NCBI GenBank assembly: GCA_025060325.1
Contig: JANXBW010000023.1
Span: 1 to 64,000, forward strand
DNA: 64,000 nucleotides
Reading direction: 5' to 3'
Origin: Thermoguttaceae bacterium
Lineage (GTDB): Bacteria > Planctomycetota > Planctomycetia > Pirellulales > Thermoguttaceae
Position 1 is the first letter of the stretch. Each line of letters opens with the position of its first letter. Positions 1 to 8,498 of this stretch are shown here, in pieces. The notes under the pieces were generated by a model. The model was given only the letters and a program-made list of their open reading frames with translations, had not been told where the DNA came from and did no database searches. The position numbers and the translations under genes are program-made.

Positions 1-499
1 CCCGCCCAAAGAAATCGTAGTCAGGGCTGAGTTAGTCCGGCCTCACCTGGATTAAGCGAGCCATGTACGCCATTAGGGGACAAAAGTGGTTCATTTCCAC
101 TGCGTTCCCCCGAATGTTCCAAGACCAAACCCACTTACTGAACAGGGGACCTAGATAAGAAGAATTTATCCGCTGTCAGGAATCCAAAGGAGGGGAGCGA
201 ACCCACCCCGGAGGTTACGGAATGTACGATCGCCCGGACGACGTCATCTTGGCACAGTGGGCGTTATCAAGGTTTTGAAAGACCGCCAAGGGCTACGTTG
301 CATTCGCAAAGCTGAAAAATCCACCACCTAACGCGGTGCAGGTTAACACTCTTAAATTTGCAAACTATTTGATATCTCTTCCAGTGCGCTAGTGATTGAC
401 TTGTCGTCAAGCGATGCCTTTTAAACACGCGCGGAGTTTTGACTCTCTTCGCCGCTCAGGTAGAATGAGCTTGACGCGGATCGGACAAATGCGTGTTAA
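1..499. other. non-coding left edge
   Basis: No ORF here has recognisable protein content. A 76-codon ORF at 396-626 runs out of frame with the radical SAM reading frame that begins near 500, so I treat it as a shadow. If the maturase originally began further upstream, its true start has been lost or lies in another frame of this stretch. Confidence 0.5.
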
Positions 500-1600
500 A
501 AGGAAAGTCCCGAAATTGGGTTACACCAGCAGCCTAAGACAAGCAGTGACTTCGTTCGATGGCGGGCTCAAATATCCAAAAACCACCAGATTCCGGCGCG
601 TTCATTTTATTTTCAATGGCATTTAACTAACCGATGCAACTTACGATGTCGCCGTTGTTATCAGTCTGCTTTTGACTGCGCTGATCCTCTGGAAGAGGAC
701 GATCTTCGGGTTGCTCGTCAGTTTGAGCAAGCTTTGTGCGTTTGGAAGCGACGCGGTCGCGTGTCCTTAACAGGCGGTGAGCCCTTTCTTGTGGATTCGC
801 GACTTTTCAGACTGTTGGGCTTTTTTGATACATCACCGTCGTTCGAATGGATCGGTATTTTGACCAATGGGACTCTGATCGATGATGCTAGTGTCAACCG
901 GTTGAAGCGGTATGAACGATTGCGCGAGGTTCAGGTGTCGCTGGACGGTGCGAATGAGTCAACTCATGATGCGATTCGAGGTCCTGGGGCCTTCGCTCGA
1001 GCAATCGAAGCAATAGAGCGTTTGGTCCAAGGAGGGATCCCTATTGCAATAATGTTTACGCTGACGTCCCAGAATTTCCGCGAGATTAATGAGTTTTTGA
1101 GGCTCGCAGGGGAGCTTAAAGTAAATGCTATAACAATTGAGCGGATGGTCCCGGCGGGGTCTCACTGTGATAAGCAACTCGTCCCAAGTAAAGAGATAAT
1201 TAAAGACGTCTTTGTGACTGTAGCGCAGAGGAAGAATCGCTTACTCCGGGAACATGGTGTGCTCGTGCGCACTGCCAGACCACTGTGGTGCCTTCTGGGG
1301 GACGAGTTGGGAGGTTATTGTCCCGCCGGCTTGACTAGTTTATGTGTGATGCCAGATGGAACCTTGTTGCCATGTCGGCGGTTAGAAATACCGATTGGAA
1401 ATGTCCTCAAAGATGGACTTTTAAGGTATGGTACACCTCCGAAGTCTTATGGCACCTTCGTTTGCGGATGAATTGGCCCGCGTCCTGCTCCCGGTGTAAG
1501 TTTTTTTGAAAAGTGTGGCGGATGTCGCGCAGTTGCGTATTACAAGACGGGGAACTTTTTGGAGCGGGATCCGGATTGTTGGAATTCGGAGGTTTGTTAA
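500..1600 (+). pseudogene. radical SAM/SPASM peptide maturase, broken by indels
   Basis: The frame open from 500 encodes HLTNRCNLRCRRCYQ, with Cys codons at 635, 647 and 656. This is the CX3CX2C motif that holds the radical SAM iron-sulfur cluster. SLTGGEPF follows near 768, then the TIM-barrel core and the start of a SPASM domain (CPAGLTSLCVMPDG, then PCRRL). The frame breaks near 1424: the expected WYTSEVLWHLRLR continues in the next frame, as does CSRCKFF. A run of seven T at 1501-1507 then shifts again, after which CGGCRAVAYYKTG and DPDCW appear, ending at TAA 1598-1600. No ATG or GTG start lies in frame upstream of the Cys motif. Family knowledge: such enzymes modify RiPP precursors with help from a PqqD-like protein, and both partners follow here. 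At least two single-base shifts make it a pseudogene unless they are sequencing errors in homopolymers. Confidence 0.85.
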
Positions 1601-1907
1601 TGGATGTTCAAGAGGGGATCGTTGACAAAGTGTTGCGATTGTCCGATCGTTATGTGTTGTATCGGCACCCCGTGGGTAATCGCCGACACTTTTTATTTGA
1701 GATTCATGGTGGTAAGATTTACCGTTTGAATGAGGTAGGATATATCATCCTCTAGTGCCTCGATGGGAAACGCACCGTAAGTGAGGTTGTGGCGAGGGTG
1801 GCTCGGGAATTTAATCAAAAGATTTGACGAAAGTAGAATCGGACGTTTGCGATTTCGTACACAGGTGTTTGTCATTAAGGATCTTAGGAGAATTAGGAGT
1901 GGGGTAA
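1600..1907 (+). pseudogene. PqqD-like RiPP recognition protein, nonsense codon plus frameshift
   Basis: The ATG at 1600 overlaps the maturase stop (TAATG). The frame reads through FLFEIHGGKIYRLNEVGYIIL, then TAG at 1753-1755. Beyond it the same frame continues with CLDGKRTVSEVVARVAREF, which is the classic PqqD pattern of a conserved Asn followed by an Ile-Leu and a DGKRTV turn. Near 1817-1821 (a run of four A) the frame shifts again, and KVESDVCDFVHRCLSL completes the usual C-terminal helix, ending at TAA 1905-1907. PqqD-like proteins bind the leader peptide and hand it to the radical SAM enzyme. The nonsense codon is a substitution and so is harder to explain as a homopolymer sequencing error than the shifts. 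Confidence 0.75.
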
Positions 1908-2098
1908 TGTACGAGAAGGAAAAGCTGTTGTCCTCGGAGAACGGACCTCAATTTGGTGCACTGTGTGGAGATGAGTCGAACAAGGTCTACGAAAAGCCGT
2001 CTTTTGAGGAAGAGGGAATGGTATTCCCGGAGGAGCTGTGGGAAGAGTTTAACAAAGGCAAGTGGTGCTTCGGATGTACGAATTGTAATTGTAATTGA
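1907..2098 (+). CDS. Cys-rich RiPP precursor-like peptide (63 aa)
   Basis: A short intact ORF whose ATG overlaps the stop of the PqqD-like gene (TAATG). The product is acidic in its first 50 residues, with a leader-like stretch (KPSFEEEGMVFPEELWEEF, residues 30-48) that is rich in Glu and aromatics. It ends in a Cys/Asn-rich core with Cys 54, 57, 60 and 62 (C-x2-C-x2-C-x-C). A small acidic leader plus Cys core directly after a radical SAM/SPASM gene and a PqqD-like gene is the normal layout of radical-SAM RiPP cassettes. I do not recognise the exact precursor family. No residue shows which modification would be made. Because both maturation genes are broken, the peptide is probably no longer processed. 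Confidence 0.7.
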   Translation: MYEKEKLLSSENGPQFGALCGDESNKVYEKPSFEEEGMVFPEELWEEFNKGKWCFGCTNCNCN

Positions 2099-3379
2099 GA
2101 ATCAATTTCTCCGTAGCACCGGCAGCCCTTGGTGCCAAGTCACGCGTATATTGCTTAAGGGCGAGATGTTCAAAGCGCGGGTGTGTTTTTCTTGCGCGCC
2201 ACCATTACACCGGGCGGCATGAGGATTGCGAGAGATTAAGAGTGTTCGAACAAGTTCCCGTGATGACCTCCCATCCGACTAAACCGTTTTGGGGCATGAA
2301 ACTTTTTGTGAAAGTCACAACTTGATTATCAACAAGGCTGATTTGAAGAGAACGCCCCGGATTCTGTGCGGCCGTGATCTTGTAATACGGGGAAATTGGC
2401 GAGCGCCATGGCGGGGTGGCATTTCCCGACGCACCGGAAATCGCCGAGTGAGATTCGACGTTTTGGCTGGTTTTTGGGTGTCTCGAGCTCTAGTGTGGTG
2501 TCGCTGCTCAGTCGGAGATTCTAGCAGAGTAGTGATGGCGCCAATCACAAGCGCATCGGGAGCGTGAACCAACGGAGTTTATGGGGTTGGGGCAAGGGTA
2601 ATTTTAGTGAGTCTATAAATGAGTCCGCTACCAAAGGCCTTGTCGCATTACGGAGACCGAGCGCAGAGTTTTACAATCTGCGACCTGCAGGCGTGCGCTA
2701 ATTGTGCACTAGTCTAGCAGCTTTGCAGTATCCTCCGGATTAAATTTTTTGGCCCGATCTCGGCAGGGCTCCGCAAATATTAAAATAATGCACGGGACTT
2801 TCCTAGGTTGAGGGGCTCTTGTGAACCTTTATGTCTATCAACACGACGGACTTGCTGCGCCCTCTCATCCCGGGCGATTGTGCACTCCGATTAGCGTGGC
2901 CATGCGGAGTCCCTTAAGTCTAACAGATCGTTCTTGGAAACGGTGTTAAGCCGGACTCTCGTGGACGAACCCTTGCCCCAAGAGGGAAAGCCGTGAAGGC
3001 CTAGAGCCGCGAACAACCACCATGGCGTCCGGGGGCTGACACCGGTCTCCACTTTTAAAGGCACTCTTTAGCAAACTCCCTTCACAATTGTGTCAGCTTC
3101 AACACTGGCCATCTCCCCATACTCGAAGGTCACACAGTGTGAGGCCTGGCGCCATTGGTCCGCTTGGAGGCCATCGCCCATACCCGAAGGTCAAATTCAA
3201 GACCAAGGGTCAGAGCAAGAGAAAGCGTACCAAATATGCCGCGGGTTTTGAGGAAAAACTTAGAGTAAAGCGACACGCCCCGTGCGGTTCTTCCAACGGC
3301 TTGCGACTTTGAACACACTACCTAGGGCGAATATTGAAGCGCCATTTGTACACTCTATACAACACCAGGTATTATGCGG
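2099..3379. other. 1.3-kb region without a recognisable gene
   Basis: Several overlapping ORFs of 74-92 codons exist on both strands, but none shows a known motif. A possible TTG-initiated ORF at 2095-2325 would overlap the precursor stop and so could be the ruined start of a further cassette gene. An imperfect direct repeat lies at 3107-3193 (separate entry). Confidence 0.5.
3107..3193. repeat. imperfect direct repeat, two copies of about 25 bp
   Basis: Copies at 3107-3132 and 3169-3193 share GGCCATC, then CATAC, then CGAAGGTCA, differing by two substitutions and one single-base gap. The copies start 62 bp apart. There are only two copies, so this is not a CRISPR array. No function is apparent. 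Confidence 0.55.
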
Positions 3380-4591
3380 CTAGCCCGTCACTTCGTTTCT
3401 TTCCTCAACATGTGTAGAGCACGTGTCAACAATATCACGAGCTTTTTCGGGCTGAATTTGACTGGCCATTAAGCTTGCGCCGGGATTCCAACCCACTAGC
3501 CGCACGGAAGGGGAAATCGTCGTTGGAAGCAGAAAATACTCAAGCCGAGCTTCCGAAGACAAAGTAACCTCGAGGAGGGCAGGGGCTTCCGGGTGAAGTG
3601 TGCGCCTGAGATCTTTAAGTTCGGGACAACTCTGTCGGTCAACAAGACTCTGCCAAGAATCTGCCCCCGGATAGAAGAATTCCCGTAACGGTGCCAGTGA
3701 AGTACCAGCCACCTCTTCGAGCAGCCTCACACCTTCGATCACACTGCCTGGGGCGAACGGCATGCGAGAGATCTCCGTATGCCCTACCGGCCTGGACCAT
3801 AATCGCGACTGGAAATACCAACTCCCTTGCTTTCCCGTGAGCCAGCTAACGGCAAGTACGTCAATCTGGCACCTGGTGACCAGAACTTCCTGGTAAGGCT
3901 TCAGGATGCCAGGAGCCTCAGGATTCGTCTCGAAGGGAAAGTGAGCCTGCACACTATTGGCACTCCCGGAAACGTCGGCCAAGGCTGTGTCGCGCCGCCC
4001 ACTTGGAGTTAGCAATCGAACCCGGCTACCATCGGAAAGTTCGATCGGTGCCTTCGTGGTCATCTCCACTAGCTTGTCATACACAGGCCGGAGGTCCTGC
4101 TGCATCGCATGTATCTCTAGACTGATTAGGTCCCGCAAACGTAAGCGGGGTTCCGCGGGAAGTAATTTCTGTTTCTCAAGCCAGTAGCAGAGGAGCACTC
4201 GCGACAAGCGGGCCACTTGCATCGTTTCCAGCGACGGACTCCATGTTCCGCACACCTGCCACCTTCCTGCCGCATCTTGGGAAACTAGGCCAAGGAGCCT
4301 CATTCGGCTAAGGCACGCCTGCACCGCGACCACCGGAAGTGCCAAACCTTCTGCCAAATCCTCGACGCTCGTTCCGGACCGAAGCTCAAGAATGCGATAC
4401 AAAAACTGTAACACTCGGTTTTGCCTATTGCTGGTCTCCACCAAGGCCGGGGCTTCCAAAAACAGCACCTCGATTGGCTCAGGATAAACAAGAAGAAAAA
4501 CGCCCCTTTGTCCGTGGCACAAACTCCGGATAATTTTTGCAGCGAATTTCCAGCGGTCACGGGCCACTTTGCTACTCTGCCTCCCAAACAT
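3380..4591 (-). CDS. unknown protein, helicase partner (403 aa)
   Basis: I do not recognise the family. The ORF could start upstream at 4732, but the ATG at 4589-4591 overlaps the end of the helicase gene by only 20 bp and is the likelier start. Roughly residues 45-120 (SVEDLAEGLALPVVAVQACLS, then MRLLGLVSQD) look like a winged-helix segment: helix, turn, recognition helix, then a short strand pair. The rest alternates strands and helices and contains no catalytic motif I can name. The overlap with the SF1 helicase implies translational coupling and a shared job, perhaps as a DNA-binding or adaptor subunit. That role is inference from position only. Confidence 0.7.
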   Translation of the reverse strand: MFGRQSSKVARDRWKFAAKIIRSLCHGQRGVFLLVYPEPIEVLFLEAPALVETSNRQNRVLQFLYRILELRSGTSVEDLAEGLALPVVAVQACLSRMRLLGLVSQDAAGRWQVCGTWSPSLETMQVARLSRVLLCYWLEKQKLLPAEPRLRLRDLISLEIHAMQQDLRPVYDKLVEMTTKAPIELSDGSRVRLLTPSGRRDTALADVSGSANSVQAHFPFETNPEAPGILKPYQEVLVTRCQIDVLAVSWLTGKQGSWYFQSRLWSRPVGHTEISRMPFAPGSVIEGVRLLEEVAGTSLAPLREFFYPGADSWQSLVDRQSCPELKDLRRTLHPEAPALLEVTLSSEARLEYFLLPTTISPSVRLVGWNPGASLMASQIQPEKARDIVDTCSTHVEERNEVTG

Positions 4592-7500
4592 GAACTCCTG
4601 GCTGCAGCCGCACCAATCCGCCAATTTGGGCGGCGTATTCAAGCAGGGCACCAAGATGCCGGCAGTTTTCCCGTTCCAGTTCGTCTGGTTGACTTCGACT
4701 TTTTGCTCGTTCCACTGTGCTGGCGTCGACAATTACAATTAACTGCGCACGCGCCCGTGATAATGCCACATTAAGCCGTTGGCGGTTGTCGACAAATCCC
4801 AATCGGCCCTCCAAATTACTCCTGACCGTGGAGAAAATAATGAGATCCTTTTCCTGCCCTTGGAAGCTATCTACTGTCCCTAGTTGAAGCCGCCCCGCAT
4901 CAATTAAGCTCCGAAGCCGAGGTCTCTTTCTGACCTCATCGTCAAGGCTCTCGGCCTGGTCTCGATAAGGTGTAATCACCCCAATGGTTGCACCTGAGGC
5001 TCCATGTTCGCCTCGATCCTCAGAAATCCCGAATTCCGGTAAACTAGCATATGCGGTCAACAAGGCTAATGTTATTTCTCGTTCAAGTCGATTGCAGAAG
5101 CCGTAGCCTCGCCGTCTTTCAAACCGGTCAGGTAGGTCCTGGGTATCGAGCACGACTAACCGAGGAAACCGCGATAGTCTTCCTGGACTTGGGAGCTTAA
5201 TATCGTCTACATGCGGAAAGTCGCGCAGCTTACCATCATAGAACTGCATCGAGACGAACGCGGAAATGTGGGGATGCATCCTTCCTTGTTGGTCAAGCAA
5301 TACAAATCGCCCTTTTTCAGCCAAGATCGGCTGTAGCTCCTCGAAAAGTGACCGGGTGAGCATATTTGGGTTAAGACCGGCATCCATTAAAAGGTCACGG
5401 AGACGGTCGTCAAGAAATGGCGGCAATTGCTGATGGTCGCCGACCAATACCCATCGTCGACCTCGAACCAACGCCGGCAGAAGTCGGCGCGTTTCTTCCT
5501 TGCCAGCTTCGTCAACGATCACCAAGTCATAAGTGGCATTTCGTAGGCCAGGTTGAGTAATGCAACCAATCGTCGTCCCACAAATCAAATTAGCACCTTC
5601 TACCAAAAACTCGGAGAAAAAATTGGGGCTCTTCTGAAGGAATGACAACCAATCCTCAATAAGAGCGATGTTTCGCGGCAAGTCGGGAAAAAGTTGCCTT
5701 AGTTTGGTCCATGTGCGTAGTCTTTCCTCGGCAGTCGCAACCGAAATCCCTTGCGGTAAAGGAATTGGCTTCAGCAACTCCGCGACATCCGTCTCTGGGA
5801 GTTTCCCCTCGTGAAGCGCCTGAGTCCAGGCGGCTTTTTCCCTTTTAATAGCTTCGTGAAAGGCTCCTTTGAGCTTCCTCCATGCAACTTCTTCATCCTT
5901 CAAGCGCCTGAGGTGCTCGGCGACCTTCCTCTCAATCAATTGGCAATACTCTTTGTTAACACAATCTGCAGTGAATCCTTGGAGATGTTTTGGGATCCGG
6001 TGCGTGCCTCCTACCCGATACGGTAAGACTCCCATCTCGAAAGGATAATTTCCATTCGCAGTAAAGAGAACTAAGCGCTCTAAGACATTGTCTACCGCCA
6101 CGTGGGTTGGGGCTACAAGCAACACCCGAAAGTCAGGATTACCTCGGTGAAGAAAGAAAACCTGACGCAAAATCTCCAAAATGACTGTCGTCTTTCCGGT
6201 TCCGGGCGGCCCCTGAATAAGAGCAATATCAGGTGTAAACAAAGCGACCCGCACAGCCAATTCCTGTGCCTCAGATAGCGGCACCAACGGCTTAAGAGGA
6301 AGGGGCGGCCATTCCCCACCAATTCTTAGCAAATATCGAGGACAACTCAGAATGACGCCGAGCGTTTGCAGAGTCTGTTCGTCAACAACAAGCTGGTCTT
6401 CTGAGGAGGGAGACGGTAATTCCGGTGCTTGAAGAAAAGTTTCCAATACATCGATCGCCTCGTTAATCGCCCGTATTTGACTTTCGGGCAGGTAAAGCTT
6501 CCAATTGAGGCAACTTTCGGACTGGGTTGACAAACTCTCCGACCACTCACTTAATCTGCTTGCACCAAAGCTACTTGTTGGCATCACCGTTAACACCAAT
6601 CTTGGCTCGGCGTCCTTTTTTTCGGGGCCAAGGTCCTCCCCAGAGATCTTATTAACGCTAACGATCTGAAGCGGTATCTCTGTCTTCTCCCAAGCCAGTC
6701 TCAGCAAGTTGCGCTCCCAAGGTATTCCCTCGGGGTAGATGCTTTGGAGTTCCTCGAGCCATACTTGAACGACTTCTACCTTCCGAGGGACGAGATTCCA
6801 AAGTTCTCCAGACTTACTCACCGATTCCACCCCGACTTCCGCTAGCGAGCGTTCCAAATCGGTCACTTGCCTCCAACCGGAGATGCGCTCAGCTAGACCT
6901 TCCGGCGCAAGCGGCATGCGCTCGAAACGGTGGAGCTTTTCTTTAAGCTGAAGTCGGGAACTCTGGAGACAAGCTAACTCTTTCAACACCTTCACAGCAT
7001 CTCCCTGGCCCGGAGTTTCGTGAGGCTTCCAGGCGATCCACCGGGCTTTGAGTCGGGCAAAAGCCGAGGGCTTTTTTGTAAACGTCCGAAGTTTTACAAG
7101 TACCCAATCGCAGGGATAAACAACTGTCGACGGTGACGCGAGGATCACCTGTCCCGGTTCCTGTTCAAGCACGCCCGTCAGAGTGATCGGGTTATCCTTT
7201 GATTTTCGAACAATGCTAACGCCATCAGCGAGTCGAGAAAGGAGTTCCTCTTCGCTGACTCCGTGCTGGGCCAGTTGCTTCCGGCTAGCTTCAGACAGTC
7301 GCAGCCGGAAGTAGCATCCCCTAAGTTCTTTAGGAGGAGGGTAACTCGATGCATGTTGGTCATATCTTTCGACCCCACGAATCAACTCATCAACCCAGCT
7401 CATGGAGAATGAGCGGGAGGCAAGCTCCCGCGATGCTGCTAACCACTCGATTCTTAGCCGAGCAAGGGTCACACAGCCGGGTTGGATGCCACCTTTCCAG

Positions 7501-8363
7501 TATAGAAGCCAATGCCCGGAACCCGGCGGAGCAAACGGAGCCGGCGATAACGCCACCGACACCTCTCGAGTAGGCAAGTAAGCCCAAATAGAAAGGGTTT
7601 GCTCATCGGCAGAGGCTTCTTTTCTGGAAGGTCGACGCGGATTGCGTATACGCATCTCCAAACCGGAAGCGCGTACTCGATAAACGTGTAGCTCCTTGCG
7701 ATGAGTAGTTAGCAGGTCGTAGATTTCCACCACACCAGGATCTTTTTCCCTCAAGGACTTAGAAAGGTGGAGAACCTGGTTGCCGCCGTACAAAATTGGC
7801 GGCTCCCAGGCCGCCCTGTGAATTTGAAGCGCCCGCTCTTGCGCCATGCACATTTCGTTAACTTTCGACACGTCTCCTGCCGGGAGGTTGACAGGAGCCC
7901 GGTCCTTAAAACCCAACCACCGTGCCTTTATGCGAATAAGAGGGGGAGAAGCCAGTGTCTGGGTAGCCTGCGGTGTAAAGGCGATAAGACGCCACATTTC
8001 GGCGAAGACCTTAAGACTTGGATACTTAAGGGTTAGCCAAAGCGGGGGTTTCTCAATCCAGCACAATAGTTCTCCTTCTTGAGCCTCTTCATTCCACTTT
8101 ACTTTTGCAATGAGGAGGCCCGTTGACATAAGCTCAAGCAGTTGCTCCGGCGACTTAATTGGAAGCTCTTTGTCCCGAAGGAGAATCGGCGGGATCTTGA
8201 GGCAGAAGGTCCCGGAGTAATCTAGTGGAACGATTGCTCGAGCTTGAGCGGAGAGTCGCGCTAGCTCTTGGAAGTGCTCTGAGACCCCAGAGAACCTAGC
8301 TTGATAAAGATATCGGGATAAAGGTGCGGGCGGGCTTAAAGAAAGATGTGCCCCTCCTAACAT
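4572..8363 (-). CDS. Upf1-type SF1 helicase with long N-terminal extension (1263 aa)
   Basis: The C-terminal half is a superfamily 1 helicase of the Upf1/AAA_11-AAA_12 type: Walker A GPPGTGKT at 718-725, VIVDEAG (D951, E952), GDHQQLPP at 975-982, TVDSFQGQEKD from 1163 and NVALSRA at 1198-1204. Family members unwind DNA or RNA with ATP. The first 700 residues match no domain I know and appear internally duplicated: KARWLGFKD...GDVSKV near 146-168 recurs as KARWIAWKP...GDAVKV near 439-458. Start: the ATG at 8361-8363 follows a GGGGG ribosome site by seven bases. It lies 135 bp after the FGE-like gene and overlaps the next gene by 20 bp, so the three minus-strand genes probably form one operon. 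Helicases of this architecture occur in several bacterial defence loci, but nothing here proves that role. Confidence 0.9.
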   Translation of the reverse strand: MLGGAHLSLSPPAPLSRYLYQARFSGVSEHFQELARLSAQARAIVPLDYSGTFCLKIPPILLRDKELPIKSPEQLLELMSTGLLIAKVKWNEEAQEGELLCWIEKPPLWLTLKYPSLKVFAEMWRLIAFTPQATQTLASPPLIRIKARWLGFKDRAPVNLPAGDVSKVNEMCMAQERALQIHRAAWEPPILYGGNQVLHLSKSLREKDPGVVEIYDLLTTHRKELHVYRVRASGLEMRIRNPRRPSRKEASADEQTLSIWAYLPTREVSVALSPAPFAPPGSGHWLLYWKGGIQPGCVTLARLRIEWLAASRELASRSFSMSWVDELIRGVERYDQHASSYPPPKELRGCYFRLRLSEASRKQLAQHGVSEEELLSRLADGVSIVRKSKDNPITLTGVLEQEPGQVILASPSTVVYPCDWVLVKLRTFTKKPSAFARLKARWIAWKPHETPGQGDAVKVLKELACLQSSRLQLKEKLHRFERMPLAPEGLAERISGWRQVTDLERSLAEVGVESVSKSGELWNLVPRKVEVVQVWLEELQSIYPEGIPWERNLLRLAWEKTEIPLQIVSVNKISGEDLGPEKKDAEPRLVLTVMPTSSFGASRLSEWSESLSTQSESCLNWKLYLPESQIRAINEAIDVLETFLQAPELPSPSSEDQLVVDEQTLQTLGVILSCPRYLLRIGGEWPPLPLKPLVPLSEAQELAVRVALFTPDIALIQGPPGTGKTTVILEILRQVFFLHRGNPDFRVLLVAPTHVAVDNVLERLVLFTANGNYPFEMGVLPYRVGGTHRIPKHLQGFTADCVNKEYCQLIERKVAEHLRRLKDEEVAWRKLKGAFHEAIKREKAAWTQALHEGKLPETDVAELLKPIPLPQGISVATAEERLRTWTKLRQLFPDLPRNIALIEDWLSFLQKSPNFFSEFLVEGANLICGTTIGCITQPGLRNATYDLVIVDEAGKEETRRLLPALVRGRRWVLVGDHQQLPPFLDDRLRDLLMDAGLNPNMLTRSLFEELQPILAEKGRFVLLDQQGRMHPHISAFVSMQFYDGKLRDFPHVDDIKLPSPGRLSRFPRLVVLDTQDLPDRFERRRGYGFCNRLEREITLALLTAYASLPEFGISEDRGEHGASGATIGVITPYRDQAESLDDEVRKRPRLRSLIDAGRLQLGTVDSFQGQEKDLIIFSTVRSNLEGRLGFVDNRQRLNVALSRARAQLIVIVDASTVERAKSRSQPDELERENCRHLGALLEYAAQIGGLVRLQPGVHVWEAE

Positions 8364-8498
8364 TTGAAGCCCCCTTTCCTCACAGAAGTGCAGAGTTCTA
8401 GTATGACCTGGGTCAAGCCCTCCGGACAGTCCCTCACTTTAGCGCCGTTTAACGATGTCAGCGATTGCGCCTTCACATGTGTTTATCGATGTAAACGA

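Noticed and set aside
396-626. 76-codon ORF before the radical SAM gene
   Set aside because: It lies in another frame from the CX3CX2C-bearing frame and has no motif.
3107-3193. Possible CRISPR array
   Set aside because: Only two imperfect copies, no further repeats and no cas genes.
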